Origin: Aquatica leii
Lineage: Eukaryota; Arthropoda; Insecta; Coleoptera; Lampyridae
Length of the DNA stretch: 64,000 bases
Direction: 5' to 3'
Assembly (NCBI GenBank): GCA_035610365.1
Contig: CM069433.1
Span: forward strand, 166,486,882 to 166,550,881
Positions 1 to 10,599 of the stretch are shown piece by piece. Every line of letters starts with the position of its first letter. Positions within the stretch are counted from its first letter, which is position 1. The position numbers were made by a program, and so were the translations under genes. The notes under the pieces were generated by a model. It was not told the origin of the DNA. It saw only the letters and a list, made by a program, of their open reading frames with translations, and ran no database searches.

Positions 1-614
1 AGAATGTTGAATTAAAAGGTGCTTTATTTAAGATATATTTGCCACGGGTTTTGTGTCGCTCTTGATCGTTAATTTATGAATTATTGTGCCGCAGTTTTCG
101 TATAAATTTTGAATAAAAACCAGATTTTAGGGTCGTACGTATACCTGCCTCTGAGCAACTTTAATCATAGTTAATCCAGTCCACTGAAGACTATTGAGAC
201 GAATACTACTCAGTGATTTTCTATAAAGTAATAGTACATTTATTATTATTCTAAGTTTATAATAAGTTATTAAATAAAGAAGTTGTCTCAAAAAAAAATG
301 AATAAAAAATGTGATAAAAAAGGTTCTTGTAAGACTTGTCAAAAAAAGATTTTTATCTTTTTCGTAATACATAACAGTTTGTATTGAATTTGTACCTGTT
401 GTCAATAAAACGTTTAATACAAAACAGATATGAAATCTTTAGCAGTGCTTGATTATTCTTTCATTCACAAATGATGAAATAACAAATCAATTGTATGGAT
501 AAAATCTACAGACTTCATTAGCCATAAAAGCACAACATAAGCAATCGTTGATTAAAAATATTTAAAAACAACAACGTTATTATAGGTAAAAAATTAGGAT
601 TTTAAGAAAATAAC
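1..614. other. AT-rich flank, no gene seen
   Basis: This is the 3' flank of the P450 gene. Open frames here (for example 127-405 on minus) are short and AT-driven, with no recognisable domain. Nothing else is supported. Confidence 0.5.
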
Positions 615-620
615 TTTAAT
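615..620 (-). promoter_or_regulatory. Possible variant poly(A) signal of the P450
   Basis: On the minus strand this reads ATTAAA, the commonest variant of AATAAA, 43 bases after the P450 stop codon. Spacing and position fit, but in DNA this AT-rich such hexamers occur by chance. Confidence 0.3.
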
Positions 621-663
621 ACAAATAAATTAGTACTTATAACATAAAAACAATCATATCAAT

Positions 664-2449
664 TTAAAGTTTTTTTCTTTTATGAAAGTCTAGCCAAATT
701 CCACCTTTCGCTGCAACTAATGTTGATGTTGGGTCAATTTGTAAAGGTTGAATTGTTCTTTTATTAACTCGAATTTCAAAGTTTGACACAATGTGAACCA
801 TGGCTGCACGAATTTGTCCCAAAGCAAATTTCTGACCTGCATAAAATTTTATGATAGACAAGTATTTTAACGTTACCAAAAATTTACCTAAACATATGCG
901 AGGACCATCACTAAAAGGCATATAAGTCCCTTTAACATGTTTTGCTTTGTTTTCTTTGGTGAAACGATCTGGGTCAAAAACTTCAGGGTCTGGATAGTAT
1001 TGCGGGTCGTAATGCAAACTATGAATTGGGATAATTATTGGAGTTTTTGGTTCTATAACAACATCTGCGCCTTTACCCGTTGGTGGTGGAAAAGTAAAGG
1101 TTTCGGTACAAACTTTTGAAATAAACATGTCTGCAGGGTGCATACGCAGACTTTCTAAAATTTAATTTTATAGTTACGTCCTGTAATTTAGTGTTGCACT
1201 TACCGTCTAAAAATCTGTTTAAAAAATCCATATCTCTTAAAGTGTAATAATCAAATTTCCCACAGTTATCTAATACTTCGTCTATTTCGCGTTTTAAAGT
1301 TTCTTGGTATTTTGGATTGGCAGCTAACTCGTATAAAGCGTGGCTTAAAACCACTGAACTAGTTTCGAATCCGTCCATAAAAAATCCTACTAAATGAATA
1401 GTAATATCTTCATTCGTAAATAAGTCCTTTCCTAAGCTAAGTTTAATGTTCTGCATGTTATTTAAAAAATCATTTCTAACAATGTTGTTTTCTTCACGAT
1501 ACGTTATGGTTTGATTAACAATTTTTCGAAAATAATCGGCCGCGTCATCAGGTACAAACCTTGAATAAATAACTTTAATACTATTCTTTAAAGTAAAATA
1601 CACTCACTTTAATTTTAAAAACTTAGCGAAAGACGGCAACGCGAAAAGAAAATATAATTTTAAGTTTGTAAAGAACGAAGGAGAGAGAATTCTTTCGGCC
1701 ATCGTGCGAAACTCGGTGTTTTCGTATTTGAAAGAATCCGCTTTGAGACCGACTGCACAACTTGCAACTACATCCATTGTAAAACGTTGAGCCAATTCTT
1801 TTGCTTCAATACCTTTTTTATCTGGATCTGTCTCTTCTAAATATTTTATTAAATCCTGACAAACCGCTTCCATCAACGGAAACAATGGTTTTACCTAAAC
1901 ATGTTTTTGTTTAGTTTCTTAAGTTACCGTTTACAAAATTGATATTGGTACGAAAAAGATCAATAATAATTATACCATTTTGCTGGTAAATGAAGGTGAC
2001 AGTAAGCTTCTATTGTGTTTCCATTTATCCCCATGAATAAAAAACGGATTTTTCGCAACTAATGGATCATTTGAATCATCAATTTTTAAATCGTTAGCTT
2101 GAAAGTAGTTGAAACTTTTGATTAAAACCTCTCTGACTAGTTCGGGATCACGTAAAATAATACCAGGAGTGCGCATTTTGTAAAAACCAACATACGAAAA
2201 ATCAGTATATTTTCTAAAAAATTACGGTTATAGTACACCATTGATAAATAACACCAGTACTTACTGATATATCTCATGGTAAATTTGTCCTAATGACTTT
2301 TTAAAGGTAATGGATTCACTTAAATTTCCAAACACTACCGAAACTGGTGGATTTGGTACTCCTTTCTCTTTCCAATAAGAGTAATGTGTTTTAAGAAGGT
2401 AGTAGATACACGCACCAACAGTTATAAAAAGTACACACAGAACGTACAT
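664..2449 (-). CDS. Cytochrome P450 monooxygenase, CYP3 clan (CYP6-like), six exons, intact
   Basis: Microsomal haem-thiolate monooxygenase; insect CYP3-clan members usually oxidise plant toxins, insecticides or endogenous lipids, but the substrate here is unknown. Exons on minus: 2449-2265, 2213-1976, 1894-1608, 1559-1204, 1154-888, 836-664. All five introns (51, 81, 48, 49, 51 nt) are GT-AG and the phases agree. The joined length is 1506 nt, giving 501 residues, normal for the family. Landmarks: N-terminal membrane anchor (residues 1-20), C-helix WKHNR (126-130), I-helix DGFETS (299-304), K-helix ESLR (356-359), FDPDRF (415-420), haem loop FSDGPRICLG (436-445) with Cys443 as iron ligand. 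The start ATG at 2449 precedes the anchor directly. The last intron has no in-frame stop and a multiple-of-three length, so it can be mistaken for coding. No lesion was found. Family within the clan is uncertain. Confidence 0.93.
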
Positions 2450-3826
2450 TTTGCTTAGGAGTTTGTAACGTTTCTGTATAAACTAATGTACATTCATTGT
2501 TTTTAAAGATTTATGCTTATCAGTACTTTTTACAAGTTATTACGAAACTAAACGGAGAAATACAAGGATGAAATGGAGAACGTATGTTTAGAAACAATCT
2601 GAAACCACATGATTTTAACGTCACTACATCTTTTTAATTGAATTAATTATCCAAGAATTTATGCAAACAAAATACGATAACAAATATGTATTTGCAAAAT
2701 CAAATAAAAAAAATGTGAAAAAATTACATTCATAATTTTATTTATTAGTAAATGAAAACCAGTAAATTAAATATATTGAATCGAGAGAAATGTATCATAA
2801 GTATTTATTAATCTGAACTTTGATAGACAAGTTACTGATAAAAATTTCTCAGGTTATAATAAATAATAAGGATAGAAACTGGCTAGTGAATAAACATTTC
2901 AAGGAAAATAGATATATGTTTACTGACATACAATTGTAAAAATTTAATTTGCTCAAAGTAACGTCAAAACCTTTTGGAGTATGTTACGTTATTCATTTCC
3001 TCCGCTGGTAAAAATAGAAAATACTTATTCATTTTTTTACTTTTTTAATAATATTAAAATCACCGTTTTCATATATGTTATATTTAAACCTGATCAATTT
3101 ACCTTAACTTTGGAATAATTAAAATTAATGAATTTTCCGGAAATCGTCTTGAAAACATTTTCCTGCTTAGTAACGTGCAGGAAAATTGAATTTTTCGGAC
3201 TAGTACTGTAAAGACGCATAATTCTTCGTAACTGTAGTTGCCAACAAAATTGACAAACTGATTTTTGTGGAATTTGTAAAAACATTTTCTAAAATTTATA
3301 AATTTCGTCTTTTTGTTTGCGATTTCCGAAAAAATTTAATACAAAACACGTCAGTAAAATTTCTTACTTGACTCGAAGCTTTAAAATACTTGAGCCAAAA
3401 TATTTCAATTTAGCTCCTCTTCAGTAATGTGATATTTTCCTGTCTTTTATCTAAATCACTATTGCTAAATAATTCTGGGTACATGTTTATTATTAAGATT
3501 TGTCAGTAACATGCTTATGTTTACATGTTTTTACCAATGTCTATCAACATTGATTGCATTTTCACTTTGTTTGGGTATAATCAGATAATTAATCGCACGA
3601 TATTATTTTTTACATTAGAAATGATTTATGCAACGCATTACTACAAAACCTCATAAACAAATAAGTTAAAAGCTTTGAAATGATTTGCAAAATTATTAAG
3701 TTGAACTTTTGTGTATTTAAGTGCTTTCTTTGGAGAATGTTTTTATTTAAATCAATGTTTTAAGACAGTTTAAATTGTTTAAAATTGTTTTAAAACTGCT
3801 CTGAATATAAGTTTATTATATAATTG
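2450..3826. other. AT-rich intergenic DNA, nothing recognised
   Basis: Upstream flank of the P450, so it should hold its promoter, but I see no convincing TATA box or other element. The open frame at 3094-3285 (minus) has no recognisable domain. Confidence 0.5.
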
Positions 3827-3830
3827 TATA
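3827..3830. repeat. Left target-site duplication TATA of Ginger-like element
   Basis: TATA follows TATAATTG here and is repeated at 7768-7771 on the other side of the element. The single-copy version of the target is at 11913-11916. Confidence 0.65.
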
Positions 3831-4041
3831 TATCGTAGGCGAATAGTTAATGTAGGCAAAAAGCTTTTGTCTAGGCAATTGGTATCTGCCTTGGCAGATA
3901 GTTTCATAATATTTATTTGCACTTAAAACCTATTTTTCTAGGCAAATAGTATCTGCCAACACTGTTTTTAAACAAATGGTTTTTAAATTTTCATTTGAGT
4001 TTATGTTTACTTTATGTTTATTTCTGGATCGGTTCTTCATA

Positions 4042-4476
4042 TAGTAACGGATTTCGGAAGTGTTTGGAAACTTTGGAGCGCTCATCGATATTCTGGATTC
4101 CGATAACGGAAGAATATAAAAGTATTCGAAGGAACATCGAGTTCAGTTTTTGAATTGAGTCGGAATAAATGTTAAAGTTTTCGGTTTACATAAATAAATG
4201 ATTAACGTGTGTGCTAAGGTAAATAAATAAAGCTTCCGTACTAGTAAAAAATAAATACGTTGTGTAAAGTGTACGTGCTTTTAATATAAACAAATATCGG
4301 TTTAGATAAACAAAAGTTATACGCAAACATTATTTTTCGAGTGATAGTAATATATAAATTAATGTAAGTGTTTTTTGTAAAATACCGTTACAATTTATTA
4401 GTGTTAGTTAAAAGTAGTTAAATTAAGTCTTTTAAATATTTAGTTCATAAATATATTAGTTATAAAATTTGTAACA
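4042..4476 (+). repeat. 5' LTR of a Ty3/gypsy element
   Basis: Starts at a degenerate TGTAAC (read TAGTAAC) and ends TTTGTAACA, directly before a primer binding site. It has a TATA box (AATATAAAAG near 4111) and an initiator-like TTCAGTTT about 30 bases later. The downstream half is similar to the LTR at 63553-64000 read on minus: both contain a GTTTAGATAAA block and end AAAATT(T/C)GTAACA. No matching 3' LTR is present. Confidence 0.55.
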
Positions 4477-4477
4477 T

Positions 4478-4495
4478 TGGTGTCAGGTGTGGGGT
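4478..4495 (+). other. Primer binding site of the gypsy element
   Basis: TGGTGTCAGGTGTGGGG begins one base after the LTR end. TGGTGTCAGaaGTGGGA-like sites complementary to tRNA 3' ends are usual in gypsy-group elements. The exact primer tRNA was not determined. Confidence 0.55.
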
Positions 4496-4989
4496 AATCC
4501 AAACTCGTTAATATCGTGTAAATAAACTACTGTTTAGTTTGCGCATTGCGAGTGTTTGTTTATAGAGTGTAATTATAGTTGCTCCAGTTCGTTAAACTGG
4601 TGTATTTAATAATAAATAATCGGGCGTTATTAAAATTTAGTGTTATTAAACATTTTATTTGTGTTATAATTTATGCCTCTAACTGGTGTAGACGCAGTGA
4701 AAATAAATGCAAAATTATTGAAATTTTTCCAATTAATAAAAAAAAATCTAAAATCAATAAAAAAAATTTTTTTTTAAATCTTAAAAAAGCGGAAACAAAT
4801 CCTAGAAAAATAGAAGAAAAATTGTAAAAAAATTCTAAAAGTTTAAAAGAAGAAATACAAACAACCAATGAAAATCAAATAAAGACTATTGAGAAGCGCA
4901 TACAAATTTGAAGAAAGAATAAACCAAATGAATTGCCATGGTAAAGGAAGCGTTCCGTACAAAGATTTAATAATAGACAATTAGGAAAA

Positions 4990-5400
4990 AACCACTACTA
5001 AATTTAAACTTGTACCTCCAAAATTTCATAGTAAACTTCCATGGTCAACCTACCAGTTATAGCTAATGGTTAGATCCATAAAGAAAAAACAACGTTTTTA
5101 ATAGTGGGAAAAGCGTTTGGAATTTTGCATACTGTTCCTGACCACTTTGAAGGAAATTACAAACACTTAATTTTATGTTTAAAAATGAGATATGGAGATG
5201 CTCATCTTCAACAAGTGTACCAAGTTCAAATAAAAAGTAGCGTTTATAAAGCTGCGAAAAGTTTAAAAGAAGTTGGTGCTAACGTTGCCAGGTTGACACG
5301 AGTTACCTATCCTACAGTAACAGATACCTTTTTGGAGCAATTAGTTATTTAAAATTTTGTAGAAGGCTTGTGAGACAACAAAACGTAGCAAACCCTAGGG
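4990..5400 (+). pseudogene. Gypsy gag (capsid) remnant
   Basis: Degenerate Ty3/gypsy capsid protein. A short stretch near 5012-5058 reads VPPKFHSKLPWSTYQL, the usual opening of the capsid domain. The open frame 5104-5352 then carries RYGDAHLQQVYQVQIKS and YPTVTDTFLEQL, typical of the middle of gypsy Gag. Stops and frame changes separate these parts. It lies between the primer binding site and the protease remnant, as expected. It cannot make a full Gag. Confidence 0.7.
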
Positions 5401-5471
5401 TTAGCAAGACTTAAAACACCAAACTAAGTCTAAGAAAAAGACAAAAAGAGCGCTCAAAAGTCTGGAACGAG

Positions 5472-5860
5472 TTGACCAGACATAAGTTAATATCATCGAG
5501 TCATGTACCAGAAATTACCATTCAAATAGAGCAATTGCACAGTATTTATCTCGATGGCAAGATTAATGGAAGAAGTGTTCAGTTAGTAGTTGACATGAAA
5601 GCGATAAAAACCATCATTTCTTCTGATATATTACTAAAAAATGAAAAGACGTCACCAGTAACAGTGCGATTTTGAACGGCGATAGACGCAGAAATACGTA
5701 CTCACAGACAAGTAAAAGTAACCATTGGTTTGAGAAATGAAGTAGTCAACTATCAAGTACTGGTAGCCGACATTACGGAAAATGTTATCTTAGGAATGAA
5801 CGAAAGTATGAGTTCGATTTGGATATGAAGTACGATGTCATGAAGATTGACAATGAAGAA
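5472..5860 (+). pseudogene. Gypsy protease-region remnant
   Basis: Resembles the retropepsin-like region between gag and RT: LVVDMKAIKTIISSDIL replaces the expected D-T-G-A catalytic turn, and later VLVADITENVILGMN matches the ILGmD flap region. The catalytic glycine is lost and a TGA follows at 5673-5675, so it is inactive. Confidence 0.55.
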
Positions 5861-5997
5861 ATTCCTTTTTATTCGTCACATAAGGCAGCCGATAGAGTCT
5901 GAGTAAAGATGTGACTCTGCCTGGAAGGACTGAAAGTGTGGTGTTGGCACGCATGGATGGAAACCTTTGAAAAGGCTACATTTGCGCAATTGAACCA

Positions 5998-7198
5998 ATG
6001 GAAGACGAATTGATAGAAAAGGAACTACTGGTTAGAAGAACGATACTGCCAGTAAAAAATACAATACTAGTAAGAATTATGAATGTCAACTTAGATCCAG
6101 TTACGTTGAAAAAGAAGACCGTGGAAGGCCAGAGCATGTCAGTATCTCACATTGTAAGATGCCCAAATTCTAGTGAAAATACGTTGCCGAAAAAATGTTC
6201 ACAACATCTAATGGACAATATTACCTCCAAGTGCCAAAACCTTAGCCAAGACCAGCTAACTAAAGTTAAAGCGTTGATCCAGCAGTATGAAGATGTGTTT
6301 GCGCTGGAAAGTGGTTTCAAAGGAATAACTAACGTTATAAACCACAAAATTAACACGGAAACGCTCGGTTGATAAAACAATATTTATACTGATTTCCTTT
6401 GGCAAAACGAGAAAAACAAATAATTACGTATATGGAAAGACAAAGTATGATTGAACCTTCAAATAGTCTATGGACAAGTCCAGTGGTGCTAGTAAAGAAG
6501 AAAGGTGGATCAACGAGGCTTTGCGTAGACTACAGACAGCTTAACGACGTAACCAAAAAAGACAGCTACCCTTTACCAAGAATTGACGACATTTTAGACA
6601 TTTTGTCAGGATTCCAATGGTTTTCTACGTTATATTTGAAGAGTGGTTTCTGGCAGGTAGAATTTGTACCCCCAGACTACGGTGTAACGCTCCTGCGACG
6701 TTCGAGCGTTTGATGGAGACTATCTTGTGTGGACAGTCTCGTGGTTGAAAAGTCGTTTGAAAAACATTTGACAACTACTACGTGGGGAAAATCTAAAACT
6801 GAGCCCAAAGAAATGCTACGTATTTAACAAAGTTGTGCAGTACTTTGGCCATGTTGTATCTAGAGTTGTAAATGCCGACTGAGATAAAATTGTGCACGTA
6901 CTATAGACGATTTGTACACGGATTTTCCAATATATTGTCTAATCTTTGACAAAACTGACCAAAGAAAGAACTGAATTCAGATAGAATGAAGACTGCGAAA
7001 ACGCTTTCCATTAACTAAAACAGACCCTAGTCACTTCGCGGAATTTAAGTTATCCAAGAAAATTTGTTCTGGATACTGATGCAAGTAATTTGACCATAGG
7101 TGAAGCCCTTTCACGTGTTTACTAAAAACGGTTCACGCCGCTTTTAAATGAGAAAAACGTAGAAGGAATTATAGTTGAAAAAAAAGTGATGTTTACTG
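5998..7198 (+). pseudogene. Gypsy reverse transcriptase / RNase H remnant
   Basis: From 5998 the frame reads the linker before RT (SQDQLTKVKALIQQYEDVFA). After a frame change, 6399-6713 carries SPVVLVKKKGGSTRLCVDY, DSYPLPRIDDILDILSG and SGFWQVEF, the fingers/palm start of gypsy RT. After 6713 the frame is repeatedly broken and the palm YxDD is not readable. Traces of RNase H (KFVLDTDASN-like) appear near 7060-7110. Homology stops at about 7198, where the Ginger-type C terminus begins; no integrase is present. Confidence 0.75.
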
Positions 7199-7454
7199 TA
7201 TTGGCACCAGGAATGGAATTTTCGAAAACTTGTTGACTAACAGGAACATAACACTTGTGTCGTCAGTTTTACTTATTCCCCAAGATTGGTTTATTTTTTG
7301 CGCTAAACAGTTTATGTTTTCGGGTCAAAGACGTTCAAAATGCCAATGTCGGTTTTTAAAAACCCAGTGCCAAACTAAAAGATGCGCTTGTTTTAAGGCT
7401 ATAAATTTGTGCATCAGTAATTACCATTTTAGAAATATCTGCCAAAATAAATAA
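7199..7454 (+). pseudogene. C terminus of Ginger/KRBA2-like transposase (CXC region)
   Basis: The frame opens with IGTRNGIFENLLTNRN and ends in a cysteine-rich tail with CQCRFLKTQC, TKRCACFKA and a final CQNK before the stop at 7452-7454. That Cys pattern followed by CxNK-stop is what I recall from KRBA2-like proteins, which derive from Ginger transposons with a gypsy-like integrase core. The integrase core is missing, replaced by the gypsy RT segment. Family assignment is from memory; the Cys pattern is direct. Confidence 0.55.
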
Positions 7455-7767
7455 TTGTCGGATTTCCAGTTTCTTATTTTGTCCCACAAGATATGTGGTT
7501 TTGTTTCATAATCTTTTGAAATGTATTGTTTATTTAGTTTTGAGAGAGAAGTCCTCTTTTTTATATTCGCTACTTACGCATCGTTGCAAGTTAATAGGAG
7601 TAAAAATACAATTTTCATATTTTTATTTTTGTTTATTTTATTGTTAATCTACTTGCCTGAGAGATGCTTGGGTAAATACTATTTTTCATTTGACGATTAC
7701 TACTACACACAGACATTATTTACCTAGGCAAAACCTATTTGCCTACAATAACTATTCCCGTACGACA

Positions 7768-7771
7768 TATA
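7768..7771. repeat. Right target-site duplication TATA of Ginger-like element
   Basis: TATA, followed by GAACACGGAACATCAA, which is the continuation of the empty site at 11917-11932 apart from its first base. Confidence 0.65.
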
Positions 7772-7875
7772 GAACACGGAACATCAAGTTGAGATTAAAT
7801 TAAGGATTTAACAACGTATGTAGCAACTAACTCATTGACAGATATCAAAAACATAAAATCAACGACCACTTCCTA

Positions 7876-8383
7876 TACAAGGTGTTCCAAAATTGCTGGG
7901 AAATAAAGCTACCACGTATTGTAGAGATCAAAATAAGTCGATTGGACCATATTTATGTATATACCGAATTGTACAATTTGTCCGTGAGAAGAGTTCAAAG
8001 TTTACTTAAAAGTTATTGAAACATTTACTGTCAAACATAAACTGGGACGATTATGAATTTGTTTTTTGTCAAAATCGTGACTTTTGTTTTGTTTGTGTAT
8101 CCACGGCCAACTGAATTTTATACTATAATTAAACGACAATAAGCAAGCTTTCCCGTTAAAAAGCCTTAGAACTGTAATCCCTCTAGAATCATTTTTCTTT
8201 TTTTTTGTTATTGAAAGTAAGGTAATTCTATAAAATGCACTTTTGTCAAATTTTATTAAGTTTAATGCATTTCTGAACAGCGTAGAAAAATGTGATTTTT
8301 AAAGTAGAGCTTTGAACTCTTGCGGTCAAACAACAAACAATACGTGGTAGTTTTATTTCTCTGCAATTTTAAGACACCCTGTA
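7876..8383. mobile_element. Mariner-type MITE with about 48-bp TIRs
   Basis: Left end ACAAGGTGTTCCAAAATTGC and right end (reverse complement) ACAGGGTGTCTTAAAATTGC continue as near-identical inverted repeats through GAAATAAA(G/A)CTACCACG. TA dinucleotides flank both ends (7874-7875, 8384-8385). Weaker inverted similarity (GAGTTCAAAG) continues inward. No coding capacity. Length and TA target fit a non-autonomous Tc1/mariner element. Confidence 0.75.
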
Positions 8384-8689
8384 TAAAAAGTGCTTCCATT
8401 GCAGCAAAACATTTATATTTTGCTTTAAAATTTTCACTCAAAATATTTCAGTTTGTTTGCAGGAAACTCCCAATATTTTCCAAATGTGTTTAAACCGAAA
8501 TCGAGGTAAAGATTTTATCGGAATATTTATAATCTGGTTAATGCCATCCATATGTACCACTTCGACTTCGTCATTATTATATTTTTTCTTAATAACTGTA
8601 AAAACAGTTTAAACTGTTAACTGCTATTTTAAATTCAGTTTTTAGTTCACTTAAAAAAATCAATTTTACAGTTATTATTGTCCGCTACA
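8384..8689. other. No feature seen
   Basis: AT-rich spacer between the MITE and the copia remnant. Confidence 0.4.
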
Positions 8690-9200
8690 GGTCGATCTGC
8701 TACGTACACAGCTGCTCAAGTTTTGCGTGTACTTGGTTTTTTAATAAACAAACATGGATCAGCGTTATTCTGTACAAAACTGTTTTATCACCATAAAATC
8801 CATGAAGTGCTTGTTGCAGCACCAAATAGCTTGTTTAATCCTATAAGTGCTCTTTCTTCGCTTACATACTCGTCCAGGCCCATCTTCAAACCTTTCAAGT
8901 TGCTTAAGATGCATTTCTTTTGATGCTCTAACGCTAAGTATGATGCGTACTGTGTCAAACCTCGCCACCAGAGGGCTAAATGTTTATTCGTAATCTATTT
9001 CAGATTTTTGTGCAAAACCTTTGGCAACTAGTCTTGCCCTATATCTTTGTATATAGCCCTCAGGCTTTAACTTCACTCGTAAAACCCAACGATTTTTAAT
9101 ACTTTTCTTATCATTTGGTAGAGCGACAAGATTCTATGTGTTTTTACCAGGGATTCCAATTCTTCTAATATAGCACATACACGGCATAGTCGCGACAAAA
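8690..9200 (-). pseudogene. Ty1/copia reverse transcriptase remnant
   Basis: Minus-strand frame from about 9190: AILEELESL, then NRWVLRVKLKPEGYIQRY, RARLVAKGFAQKSEIDYE, a TAA in place of one residue, then ARFDTVRIILSVRAS, FEDGPGRVCK and KQAIWCCNKHF. After a frame change it reads NADPCLFIKK. This is the order of the copia RT domain, but the stretch between HLKQ and LERFEDG is deleted and stops are present. The YVDD catalytic box is not retained. Same strand as the copia parts at 10600-11350. Confidence 0.85.
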
Positions 9201-9266
9201 AAATTTCAGTTAGATTGCAACCTGTGTTTGAATTTTTGTACTTACTTTATAACAAACCCTCGTATC

Positions 9267-9501
9267 TAGGGTTGCCATACGTTTGGATTTTTCCGGACAT
9301 GCCCGGTCTTTGTCCGGCATGCAGGGGAAATTCTAAGACGTCTGGAAAGAAGTTTTCAACACTTTCAAATCTTTAATAATAGTTTTGTTTTCTCACATTA
9401 CTGAGTTAACAACAAATTTATAAGAAAGTCCGAAATGTCTTCGAAAATCTAGAATTTACTCCGGAAAGTTTTTTTTTTTTTTTTTTGATCTAGTAACCCT
9501 A
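9267..9501. mobile_element. hAT-type MITE, 235 bp, with 8-bp TSD
   Basis: The element starts TAGGGTTGCCATACG and ends AGTAACCCTA, so the termini are short inverted repeats (TAGGGTT/AACCCTA). It is flanked by perfect 8-bp copies of CTCGTATC at 9259-9266 and 9502-9509, the hallmark of hAT insertion. Inside are an internal palindrome around CCGGACATGCCCGG and a 19-T run. No coding. It sits in the copia remnant. Confidence 0.8.
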
Positions 9502-9549
9502 CTCGTATCTACCTTCGTTATAAATTTACGTTGTCAGTTAATATTTGAG

Positions 9550-9858
9550 TATAGGGAGTTTGATTCGAAGGCTCGTGGAGCGAAACGATGATACGCTCAA
9601 ATGAAACAAATCTGGAACTTGCGGTGGTGCCCAATTTCAATTCACTTTTTGTATTTTTCGGATGCAGTGTTTATTATTATTAAACAAGATATTCCTTATG
9701 ATTCGTTTTATGTTTTAAAAATATAATAAGTCTTAAATTCACTCAGCAGAGATGAAAAATGATTAAAGTAATTGCGGAATTAGATCCGCGCGAGCTTCCG
9801 CCTTGTACGCTGCAAAAACGGTACAATATAGATAAAAATTGCACATAAAAAATTTATT
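9550..9858 (+). repeat. Dispersed repeat R, copy 1
   Basis: The first half (about 9550-9690, CAAATGAAACAAATCTGGAA and around) matches 26091-26241 reversed. The second half (about 9690-9858, AGCTTCCGCCTTGTACGC and around) matches 22383-22552 reversed. Copy 2 is therefore this repeat in inverse orientation, split by the pogo element. No coding; class unknown. Confidence 0.75.
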
Positions 9859-9869
9859 GTTGTTTGGTT

Positions 9870-10440
9870 ATTTTAACACCATTAAGAATTTCATTTATGT
9901 TTTGTTATGATTTGATGATTTGGCGTTTGTTATGAGAATATCTTTCTGGTTACTTATATTTAATTACGTCTTAACTTTGTACTTTTGTATTCCTGGTCAT
10001 ATGTGATTTCTTTTGATACTCATATATATATTATACGACAACTCGGCTGTTATTGAGTCAATAGTGATGATGTAGTAATTTCAGAACGAATTATATCGAG
10101 AACTAAGAGTTGGCGCGTGACGCGATGGGTGTTTAACTTCATAAGAACGTGAAGTTGTGCGTTTAGGGTTGAAAGATAGTTTCAAAATTTTTGGTTATAC
10201 AAATTACTTCTTTACGTAATATAAGTTTTTGTTAAATTTATGTTTGGGTAATGTTTTGCATCGTAGAAAACAATATACTCCAAATTCGCAATTTTGCGAC
10301 TAAATAAATATTATTCCCAGTCGACCCGTCATTGTCTCGTCTAGTAAGTTTTACTTTGTCCGAGTATTTGTAAATTCTGATTTTGATTTTCAGTTATAAT
10401 TTCAGATTTGTAACGTTAGAATACCAAAGGTGTTGTAACC
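9870..10440. other. Unassigned insert inside the copia remnant
   Basis: No copia reading frame can be followed here, so the segment (with R1) probably entered the copia element. Near its end AATAAATATTATTCCCAG followed by GTTGTAACCAA looks like an LTR 3' end and leader. A similar GTTGTAACCAA...TGGGTTATCA is at about 61338-61371. Identity unresolved. Confidence 0.3.
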
Positions 10441-10599
10441 AATCTTATGACCTTTTGGGTAATCAAGCATCTAAAAACTAATTTAATTAATGTTGTTTAC
10501 CTATTACACAAGCATCCCAAAACTCTTCGTTTGTCTCTACACTTATGCCACGTCGATTCACGAAATGTCTCACATGCCGTTTGTTTTGATGATACAATC

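Larger units (their letters stand above)
3831..7767 (+). mobile_element. Ginger-like DNA transposon containing a gypsy fragment
   Basis: The ends are imperfect inverted repeats of about 45 bp: the left begins TATCGTAGGCGAATAGTTAA, the right (reverse complement) TGTCGTACGGGAATAGTTAT, and both continue into TGTAGGCAAA. The element is flanked by TATA at 3827-3830 and 7768-7771. A 4-bp duplication and a TGTNR-type end match Ginger elements, whose transposase is related to gypsy integrase. Inside, only the C-terminal end of a KRBA2/Ginger-type transposase remains (about 7199-7454). The centre holds a 5' LTR, gag and RT half of a Ty3/gypsy element. An empty paralogous site is present at 11905-11932. 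Class by TIR and TSD is an inference; the composite structure is seen directly. Confidence 0.7.

Noticed and set aside
837-887. 17 extra residues after the P450 haem loop
   Set aside because: A GT-AG intron of 51 nt without stops; removing it restores the usual G-x-x-F-A-L-x-Q sequence.
1560-1607. Apparent in-frame TGA and frameshift in the P450
   Set aside because: Explained by a 48-nt GT-AG intron with matching phase; the protein then aligns with the family without a gap.
3831-7767. A complete gypsy element with LTRs at both ends
   Set aside because: The right end shows no similarity to the 5' LTR; it is instead the inverted repeat of the left end.
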